Program-made: the position numbers and the translations under genes
Notes under the pieces: generated by a model
Told to the model about the DNA's origin: nothing
Databases searched by the model: none
The model's input: the letters and a program-made list of their open reading frames with translations, nothing else
NCBI GenBank assembly: GCA_039566865.1
Contig: CM076948.1
Span: 23,943,001-24,007,000 of the forward strand
DNA from: Aurelia coerulea
Taxonomy: Eukaryota; Cnidaria; Scyphozoa; Semaeostomeae; Ulmaridae
Direction: 5' to 3'
DNA: 64,000 bases
Shown: in pieces, positions 56,087 through 64,000 of the stretch
How positions within the stretch are numbered: position 1 is the first letter of the stretch
Layout: every line of letters begins with the position of its first letter

Positions 56087-56724
56087 ATTACCAAGATGTT
56101 TTGTTCCCAACTCTGCGTGGAATTACAAATAATTGCCAAATTTTGCATGTCAGTTATATGAACTATGGAGACTACCATGAAAGGCAAACAACAAATCTTA
56201 AGTCAACTAATTCGAAATTAGAGAAAATTCTTTTTTTAGTCAAGCATGCAGCAAAGTTAGACCTCATATTAAAAAATTTCATCACAGCAAGCAAGAAATG
56301 GATAAATTATTTAACTTAACCTGAATTCGGAAGACCTAAATGTGTATCTTTGAAAATGTAAGGTCAAGAAGTTCGGAAAAATGGTTTCAATTGGTTTCAA
56401 AAATGGTTTCTCTTTGCGTGACCAATTTCAAAGTAGGCCAGAATGCCATTTTCAACTTCATTTTGTGCGCCTAACTAGGCAGATTTTGAGGAGGTTGAAA
56501 GGTGCTTTTTGCCTTGCTCTTCGGATCGTTCACGGCCTCTGAAAAATCCATTTTCATGATAAAGCTGCTTGTGAGTTTTTTTCCCCCCTTCATCAATATC
56601 TTTATTTCCCATTCTTGGCTGATATTACGATCGTTGCCGATGAATATCATAACTCAACTTTACTTCTTGTCCGCTACAAATATTTTGATAAATATTGAGG
56701 CAAGATAACGGGCTATGCTCGAAC
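56087..56724. other. Intergenic, nothing recognised
   Basis: No gene or repeat seen. AATGGTTTCAATTGGTTTCA is a short internal duplication near 56380. Confidence 0.35.
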
Positions 56725-57137
56725 CGTGGCCGAAGCCAGTGGGGGGGGGGGAGGGCTGGGGGGCGGAGCAAGGCCATTTGTCGGAAATTTTACTCCACTT
56801 GTCGGATTTTGTTGTTGTTACAGGCCCACATTTAGAAGATTTCACTGGGACAATGATGCATAGAACATGAATTTATTGTCTTTCGAGGATAAAATTTAAC
56901 ATGGATTTTGAATCTACAGCATTTTTTCCTTCATATTGACCAATGTTGAAGGCTGCAACGTTGAAACTACAAAATAGTTCCAAAATCTAGTCATTAAAGG
57001 AGCACATCAGTCTTTTCGTGCATGTTTTAACGTATGTTCCTAAAATTGGGGTTGTTGCTGTTGTTGTTGTTGACTTTAGAGCGTCGGAAAATTTTGGTTC
57101 TTTGCCCCTCTAAGAATTAAGGCTGGTATCGGGCCTG
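56725..57137. mobile_element. hAT-like element, CAGGGCCGAAGCC family, copy 2
   Basis: Starts CGTGGCCGAAGCCAG and ends CTGGTATCGGGCCTG, with exact 8-bp TSD GCTCGAAC (56717-56724, 57138-57145). Shares AGGAGCACATCAGTCTTTTC and the (GTT)n tract with the copy at 11239. Confidence 0.9.
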
Positions 57138-58753
57138 GCTCGAACGTCGTGCTTATTTCAAATCGCATAAAAGTGCGTATAAATATAAATATATTCTACT
57201 CTAATTACTTGTTTATACAAATATTTTGAACTCTCAACCACTCAACCATTATGCTAGAGCCTCCTATTCACTTTGAAAATGGAATGGTGGAATAGAAGGC
57301 AGAGAAGTATTGCAGACCTCAAGCCCAAAATTCGAAATTCGGCCTCCAAATAGTTAACAAAATAGCCGTTGCTAGGGCCTTGTCAGGGAATGATTTGTTG
57401 ACCATCTGTTAGAATGTTGGTCCATAATTCAGAAATTAGTGACCCAGGGAGATTTTCGTTTACAGAGCTGGAATCTACAATATATTTTACCCAAGAAAGT
57501 GTAAAGTTGAAATTTTGAAGTTTTAATCGAGAATTACATTTGTAGTACATTAAGATAAACAATGTAATGAAGCCTTTAAAGAGCTTTTGTGATGGAAAAA
57601 CTGGCCAAGACTGCTCGCTGCACATGCACCAAAATGAATATATTCCGTCTATCCACGATACATTGTTCATCTACCTCAACAAGTTGTAGGTTGAATGTTA
57701 GCGTGAGGAGGACCTTACTGACTGTTACATTTATTACAGAAGTGGAAACCAGAATTATTCTGTCAACAGCATCGCCTGTAGCTAACGGCCGATTCCCGCA
57801 TTCTAGCAACTGTAAGTGCGGCCTGCAATAGTTAAAAGAACAGTCTGAATGCAAGCAAATCCCATTGCAAAAGGTTTTGTATGCCATCCAAGTATATTGC
57901 TAGGAGGATATAAAGGATATCACCTCATGATTTTGTTTTTCTACTGAGACAAAAACAAGGTTATAAACTGCTAAGAAGGATACCACTGGGCGAAATATGT
58001 GCTAGGGGAAATCGGAGATAACAAGGGTAACTTGTAGGTCATAAACAAGCAATGATCCAAAAAAAAGACGGCAGGAAAAAACATTGCAGTTTAGAATCTC
58101 CGAATCATTGTGCAAAAATATTGAAACCATTTGATGGATATTGCTAAAGGAAAGTTGCACTTAAAGATAGATACTAGAAAAAATCAGATGCGAAAAACGG
58201 AAACATTCTTGGCAAACAAAGGCCTTTGAAATTTGTGTTATCATCAGAATGGGACTGACTAAAGCTCACAGGAGTCTATGAGACAGAGGCACATTTCGTG
58301 TCTCCCGTGTGTAGTGCAGTAGTTTTATCTATTTTTTTTCCAATTTTGCATTGACTGTAATTGTGCTTGGGTTGCATAGAAAAAAACAACTGCAACAGAT
58401 AAAATCCTTAGAACAATCAAGGGCCACCATAAGCCACCGATTTTATACGTCAAGGGGGGGCCTTATCGAGCATGGCATTATTTCGTCTTATAAGTCATAA
58501 CTTTAGGAATGTTTGAGCCAAGCTGGAGTCGATATGAAGCACTGCAACTATGTGAAACCACCATCGACGAACAATGTCATACGTCATAAGACATACGAAA
58601 TTAAAGCTCAAATGCAAGCATTGATTCGAGTGACTTTCATCATTGCACGAAACAGCGTAAACAGGAGCTTTTGGGTCAAAAGAAGTGACAAAAAAGGGTG
58701 TAACAATAGGTTTAGCAAATCTCTTGTGGACAAAGTCTGCATAAAATGTAAAT
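57138..58753. other. Intergenic, 1.6 kb without recognised gene
   Basis: Overlapping frames at 57576-57887 (minus) and 57589-57831 (plus) have no recognisable domain. No repeat seen before the satellite begins. Confidence 0.4.
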
Positions 58754-61533
58754 TAACGCTAAACAGTGCTCTTTAAAATTCATCAATCAAGTTCTTTTTG
58801 GCTACCGAAACGAAGACTTACGCTAGACGGTGCTCTTTCAAATTCATCAATCAAATTCCCTTTGGCTACCGTAACAAAGATGTATAAGAATATATACGCT
58901 AGACGGTGCTCTTTCAAATTCATAAATCAAATTCTCTTTGGCTACCGTAACGAAGTGTACGCTAAACGGTGCTCTTTCAAATTCATAAATCAAATTCTCT
59001 TTGGCCACCGTAACGAAGATATACGCTAGACGGTGCTCTTTCAAATTCATAAATCAAATTCTCTTTGGCTACCGTAATACGCAAAAACGGTGCTCTTTCA
59101 AATTCATAAATCAAATTCTCTTTGGCTACCGTAACGAAGATTTACGCTAGACGGTACTCTTGCAAATTCATAAATCAAATTCTCTTTGGCTACCGTAACG
59201 AATATATACGCTAGACGGTGCTCTTGCAAATTCATAAATCAAATTCTCTTTGGCTACCGTAACGAATATATACGCTAGACGGTGCTCTTTCAAATTCATA
59301 AATCAAATTCTCTTTGGCTACCGTAACGAAGATGTACGCTAAACGGTGCTCTTTCAAATTCATAAATCAAATTCTCTTTGGCTACCGTAACGAAGATTTA
59401 CGCTAGACGGTGCTCTTGCAAATTCATAAATCAAATTCTCTTTGGCTACCGTAACGAAGATGTACGCTAAAACGGTGCTCTTTCAAATTCATAAATCAAA
59501 TTCTCTTTGGCTACCGTAACGAAGGTATACGCTAGACGGTGCCCTTTCAAATTCATAAATCAAATTCTCTTTGGCTACCGTAACGAAGATGTACGCTAAA
59601 CGGTGCTCTTTCAAATCCATAAATCAAATTCTCTTTGGCTACCGTAACGAAGATGTACGCTAAAACGGTGCTCTTTCAAATTCATAAATCAAATTCTCTT
59701 TGGCTACCGTAACGAAGATTTACGTTAGACGGTGGTCTTGCAAATTCATAAATCAAATTCTCTTTGGCTACCGTAACGAAGATGTACGCTAAACGGTGCT
59801 CTTTCAAATTCATAAATCAAATTCTCTTTGGCTACCGTAACGAAGATTTACGCTAGATGGTGCTCTTGCAAATTCATAAATCAAATTCTCTTTGGCTACC
59901 GTAACGAAGATGTACGCTAAACGGTGCTCTTTCAAATTCATAAATCAAATTCTCTTTGGCTACCGTAACGAAGATATACGCTAGACGGAGCTCTTTCAAA
60001 TTCATAAATCAAATTCTCTTTGGCTACCGTAACGAAGATGTACGCTAAACGGTGCTCTTTCAAATTCATAAATCAAATTCTCTTTGGCTACCGTAACGAA
60101 GATGTACGCTAAACGGTGCTCTTTCAAATTCATAAATCAAATTCTCTTTGGCTACCGTAACGAAGATGTACGCTAAACGGTGCTCTTTCAAATTCATAAA
60201 TCAAATTCTCTTTGGCTACCGTAACGAAGATGTACGCTAAACGGTGCTCTTTCAAATTCATAAATCAAATTCTCTTTGGCTACCGTAACGAAGATGTACG
60301 CTAAACGGTGCTCTTTCAAATTCATAAATCAAATTCTCTTTGGCTACCGTAACGAAGATATACGCTAGACGGAGCTCTTTCAAATTCATAAATCAAATTC
60401 TATTTGGCTACCGTAACGAAGATGTACGCTAAACGGTGCTCTTTCAAATTCATAAATCAAATTCTCTTTGGCTACCGTAACGAAGATATACGCTAGACGG
60501 AGCTCTTTCAAATTCATAAATCAAATTCTCTTTGGCTACCGTAACGAAGATGTACGCTAAACGGTGCTCTTTCAAATTCATAAATCAAATTCTCTTTGGC
60601 TACCGTAACGAAGATTTACGCTAGATGGTGCTCTTGCAAATTCATAAATCAAATTCTCTTTGGCTACCGTAACGAAGATGTACGCTAAACGGTGCTCTTT
60701 CAAATTCATAAATCAAATTCTCTTTGGCTACCGTAACGAAGATGTACGCTAAACGGTGCTCTTTCAAATTCATAAATCAAATTCTCTTTGGCTACCGTAA
60801 CGAAGATATACGCTAGACGGAGCTCTTTCAAATTCATAAATCAAATTCTATTTGGCTACCGTAACGAAGATGTACGCTAAACGGTGCTCTTGCAAATTCA
60901 TAAATCAAATTCTCTTTGGCTACCGTAACGAAGATGTACGCTAAACGGTGCTCTTGCAAATTCATAAATCAAATTCTCTTTGGCTACCGTAACGAAGATG
61001 TACGCTAAACGGTGCTCTTTCAAATTCATAAATCAAATTCTCTTTGGCTACCGTAACGAAGATGTACGCTAAACGGTGCTCTTTCAAATTCATAAATCAA
61101 ATTCTCTTTGGCTACCGTAACGAAGATATACGCTAGACGGAGCTCTTTCAAATTCATAAATCAAATTCTCTTTGGCTACCGTAACGAAGATGTACGCTAA
61201 ACGGTGCTCTTTCAAATTCATAAATCAAATTCTCTTTGGCTACCGTAACGAAGATATACGCTAGACGGTGCTCTTTCAAATTCATAAATCAAATTCTCTT
61301 TGGCTACCGTAACGAAGATTTACGCTAGACGGTGCTCTTGCAAATTCATAAATCAAATTCTCTTTGGCTACCGTAACGAAGATGTACGCTAAACGGTGCT
61401 CTTTCAAATCCATAAATCAAATTCTCTTTGGCTACCGTAACGAAGATGTACGCTAAACGGTGCTCTTTCAAATTCGTAAATCAAATTCTCTTCGGCTACC
61501 GTAACGAAGATGTACGCTAAACGGTGCTCTTTA
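58754..61533 (+). repeat. 64-bp satellite array, ~44 units
   Basis: The unit is TACGCTAAACGGTGCTCTTT followed by CAAATTCATAAATCAAATTC, TCTTTGGCTACCGTAACGAA and GATG, 64 bp in most copies. Three variants alternate: A (GATG..AAACGGTGCTCTTT), B (GATA..AGACGGAGCTCTTT, five copies between ~59975 and ~61150) and C (GATTT..AGAyGGTGCTCTTG). Edge units are the most diverged, as expected of unequal exchange. Because 64 is not a multiple of three, the frame rotates, so the array does not encode a repeat protein. It is not a CRISPR array: there are no unique spacers. Confidence 0.97.
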
Positions 61534-61699
61534 AAAATTATTTGGCGGAAAACATTAAATATGTGAAAGACTTGCAAAAGGTCAGTGAATCCCCACAAGG
61601 GTCGTTTGATATTTGCATTGCTGATGTTCCTTGAGACTGGGCTGAGCGCCCTCCTACTGCTTAATGTTGAGAAAATATAGTCTAAGGAATGACAAAATG
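61534..61699. other. Satellite edge
   Basis: Unique sequence between the satellite and the paired TACCCTGGG elements. Confidence 0.4.
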
Positions 61700-61773
61700 T
61701 ACCCTGGGTACCAGACTCTCTAACATAAAATGGAGATCTCAACTTTCTGTTAGAGAGTCTGGTACCCAGGGTA
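61700..61773. mobile_element. TACCCTGGG miniature element, copy 3 (74 bp)
   Basis: TACCCTGGGTACCAGACTCT pairs with AGAGTCTGGTACCCAGGGTA. The 9-bp flanks GACAAAATG and GGCAAAATG differ at one base. Confidence 0.9.
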
Positions 61774-61783
61774 GGCAAAATGG

Positions 61784-61890
61784 TACCCTGGGTACCAGAG
61801 CCAACAAAATAATGAAATAAAAAAAAAAAGTAAAGAAGGAAAGCAAATTTTTAATTTCTTTCTAATTTTGAGGCTCTGGTACCCAGGGTA
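61784..61890. mobile_element. TACCCTGGG miniature element, copy 4 (107 bp)
   Basis: TACCCTGGGTACCAGAG..CTCTGGTACCCAGGGTA with exact 9-bp TSD GCAAAATGG (61775-61783, 61891-61899). The site overlaps the TSD of the neighbouring copy, shifted by one base. Interior as in the copy at 31406. Confidence 0.92.
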
Positions 61891-62284
61891 GCAAAATGGG
61901 TCATCGAGATTTGAATATTTGAATTTGAATATTTACTGTGTTTTTCTCGCAGAAAATCAGTTTCTATCATGAATAAAGGCAATTTTATTTACTGAAAAGC
62001 TGCAAATTTACAATAAAGGACACTTGGCCTGCAGTTTTGATCAAGTTTGGCCCGCTTTGACCCAATTAGTTGCCTCATTTGATTACGATGTATTCATGGG
62101 CGATAGGACACTAAGTTTGTGTCAAAGTGAAATTTTATCAGTAGCGAGGTGGCTCACTACTGAAAATTTCAAAATCACGAAACAGTGATAGGGTGGCTCA
62201 CTACCAAGTAAAAGTAAGTACAAAACACACAAAAGACAATTGGTTATGATGGCGCTACTGATCAAGTTTCACACTGATACAACG
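61891..62284. other. Intergenic with dispersed repeat
   Basis: GGTGGCTCACTAC..AAAATCACGAAACAG at ~62148-62205 is shared with ~34258-34345, and GGGCGATAGGACAC at ~62098 with the reverse of ~35055. The two loci therefore share an older repeat. Confidence 0.45.
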
Positions 62285-62667
62285 AAGGGCGCCTACCTTG
62301 TACTGTATCCGTGACCTAGTGTTCACAGATTAATTGGTGTCCTGTGACCCAGTCCTGTTTATCTCTGTATATCATAAGAAACCATACAGGGGTTTTCAAA
62401 TTCTAACGTCTGTTAGTGTTGACCAATCAAAAATCACGCTGTCTGATTCCCTGTGGCCAACTCGTATAACAGTTGATCTCGTATTACATAAATACCGGAA
62501 TTTGAAAGCACAAAGTTATTCGTACGTCATCTTGACCTTGAGAAGGCTGACTCTGTGTACTGCTGGGTCACGGTGCGGCTCTGGGACACTCTCTGTACTG
62601 GGTCACAGGACACCAATTACTGTGCAGTACTGGGAATAAACACACTTCCTACAATGTAGGCGCCCTT
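62285..62667. mobile_element. Inverted-repeat element with AAGGGCGCC ends
   Basis: AAGGGCGCCTAC pairs with GTAGGCGCCCTT; further in, AATTGGTGTCCTGTGACCCA pairs with TGGGTCACAGGACACCAATT. Flanks GATACAACG and GATACACCT match at 7 of 9 positions, possibly a decayed 9-bp TSD. The frame at 62334-62639 lies within it. Confidence 0.7.
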
Positions 62668-63102
62668 GATACACCTTGGTGACTTATCACTCATGATATA
62701 TTCAACAGGCTCCATGATACGATAACTACGTCCCTAAAATTGTGCGAAAGCTCAAACCTGAGGCTTCTAAACGGGTAGCTCTGGGCAATGGTGCTTTGTT
62801 TCTCGTTTATTTCAAGCAAACCAAATGAAATTTGGAAAGGAATTTGAACACCTTAACTATCTCTAACATTAAATCATGCTCGAAATCAAGCTTATGGATG
62901 CTTTGAGGAATTCAACTGAGAAAAGTTCAAAATGACTCACTCTCTCATCGATTACATATTCATTTATTGTTTCTTGGAAACTTGGATACATTTATTGTTT
63001 CTTGGATACTCAAGAGAAAGTTTTTGGCTCACTCTGATAATAACGTGAGGTATGGGGACGTTCGATAGACGTCTTTTTTGCAAAGCAGGTCGCCTATGTG
63101 TC
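62668..63102. other. Intergenic, nothing recognised
   Basis: A 26-bp direct repeat (ATTTATTGTTTCTTGGA word) lies at 62960-63007. No gene. Confidence 0.35.
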
Positions 63103-63548
63103 CATGGGCAATAATGCACCGTTGATGTGGCCTATATTATGATCAAAATTGTATTTTTACTCACTGTGTTGTTTCTCTTCCACAAGATTGCAAGTACAGC
63201 GCTTGATAATGTTGCTACTCCTTCGTTCTTCTCTCGTCACAACAAGGAATCAAACGCCGCCAATATTCAAATTTCAAATACGGTTGCAACGGTTGGAGCT
63301 CCTACGCAGCGATACGTCTCATTTCAAACTTCCCTAGGGAAGTTTGAAATGAGACGTATCGCTGCGTAGGAGCTCCCACCGCTTCAACTGTATTTGAATA
63401 TTGGCGGCATTTGTGATGAGAGAAGAACGAAGGAGTAGCAACATTATCAAGCTTTACTTGCAATCTTGTGGAAGAGAAACAACACAGTGAGTAAAAATAC
63501 AATTTTGATCATAATATAGGCCACATCAACGGTGCATTATTGCCCATG
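63103..63548. repeat. Large palindrome, perfect over the central 82 bp
   Basis: CATGGGCAATAATGCACC at the left is mirrored at the right end. The centre lies between 63335 and 63336 (CTTCCCTAGGGAAG), and 63295-63376 is a perfect inverted repeat. The outer arms (233 and 213 bp) match except for a few substitutions and short deletions on the right. There is no spacer. Confidence 0.93.
63139..63369 (+). CDS. Possible small secreted peptide frame in a palindrome arm
   Basis: An ATG at 63139 opens 76 codons starting with a strong signal-peptide-like segment (MIKIVFLLTVLFLFHKIAS), then a polar tail with few cysteines. The frame crosses the palindrome centre and ends in the antisense of the other arm, so its last third cannot be an original coding end. 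The mirrored arm has a 2-bp deletion just after the signal-like part that shifts the frame. It may be a captured exon or chance. No family recognised. Confidence 0.22.
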   Translation: MIKIVFLLTVLFLFHKIASTALDNVATPSFFSRHNKESNAANIQISNTVATVGAPTQRYVSFQTSLGKFEMRRIAA

Positions 63549-63745
63549 ATGTGTCTCCAAATTTTGCACAAACTCGATCTTTGAAAGCTCGTAACTCATT
63601 GAATTGTCAGCGAATTTGCATGAATCTGGTGTCTAAAATTGATCTATGATGTTAGGAATGGGATTTTCTATCCATGGAGTCCGTTCACTTTATTGTTATT
63701 TTTAATACTTAATCAAATGTCGAACAATCTTTTTGGGACACCCTG
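63549..63745 (-). mobile_element. Mariner-type right end
   Basis: TTTTTGGGACACCCTG followed by TA at 63746. The element's left end was not found, and how far it extends past the palindrome is unknown. Confidence 0.5.
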
Positions 63746-64000
63746 TATGCGTCATTCTAAAATTTCGGTGGTTTTCTAATCATCAAATTGATTTCGACTC
63801 TGCTGGCATCATACACCAGCTAATCCACATTTCAATAAAGTTTGCTTTTTTGAAAGACAGAAAAGAGATACTGTCATTATTTTTGCTTACATATTAAAGT
63901 AAATTTCATCAAAAACACAGCTTCTATTTATTGAATTTATCTTACTCTAGACAATAGTTTTTGTTTATTAAACAGGTGATCTTGAAAATGTTTTCGTTCT
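63746..64000. other. Window edge, nothing recognised
   Basis: AT-rich sequence without a frame or repeat of note. Confidence 0.35.

Noticed and set aside
57576..57887. Opposed frames of 80-103 codons
   Set aside because: Each is open on both strands over the same DNA without recognisable similarity; not supported as genes.
58766..59050. Repeat protein encoded by the satellite
   Set aside because: The unit is 64 bp, so the frame changes every unit; the open stretches occur only at the irregular left edge and near the right edge.
58754..61533. CRISPR-like array
   Set aside because: The whole 64-bp unit repeats with only point variants, no unique spacers exist and the context is animal DNA, so it is a satellite.

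Overview
The window reads as gene-poor, AT-rich, repeat-dense animal nuclear DNA, most likely from a marine invertebrate and probably a cnidarian. That placement is an inference from the kinds of repeats and from an NXPE-type gene; no diagnostic single-copy marker is present. There is no bacterial gene organisation. Only one reading frame exceeds 200 codons outside transposon debris, and no tRNA, rRNA, CRISPR array or replication origin was found.

Host genes. The one substantial gene is on the minus strand at 49089-50615: an intronless, membrane-anchored NXPE/PC-esterase-like protein of about 508 residues with GDS and DxxH catalytic motifs. A likely first coding exon of an SLC22-type transporter lies at 2812-3034 (minus); its other exons are not visible. 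A weak candidate for a small secreted peptide sits in one arm of a large palindrome at 63103-63548.

Mobile DNA. Many short non-autonomous DNA transposons can be delimited to the base from terminal inverted repeats (TIRs) and target-site duplications (TSDs). (i) Mutator-like (9-bp TSD): a ~600-bp foldback family between 40.5 and 51.8 kb, a TACCCTGGG-ended miniature family including a 54-bp copy, and a 564-bp element at 32394. (ii) hAT-like (8-bp TSD): three CACGGGG elements, two CAGGGCCGAAGCC-type elements, and elements at 7923, 24652 and 36403. (iii) Tc1/mariner-like (TA): CCGGGTGCGCC elements, CCGGGTGTCCC elements, and a group ending in CACTC or CACG with AAGAAACT motifs near the tips. (iv) Elements with TAA, TTA, TGA or TTAA flanks, resembling Harbinger or piggyBac, near 16.6-21.7 kb and 33.5-34.6 kb. 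Four non-LTR retrotransposon 3' fragments lie at 15.6, 17.7, 30.0 and 39.3 kb.

Tandem repeats. These include a 64-bp satellite of about 44 units at 58754-61533, a 73-bp hairpin-forming repeat at 38.2-38.7 kb, a 169-bp repeat at 1.75-2.78 kb, a 259-bp duplication at 11.7-12.2 kb, a 302-bp duplication at 33.1-33.8 kb, and several degenerate arrays.

Most unusual signal. At 55061-56086 there are eight copies of a 13-bp motif, TGTCGGAyGGACA, at roughly 154-200 bp intervals and in both orientations, in sequence with no recognised gene or transposon. All boundaries and family assignments were read by eye; no alignment or database search was run.
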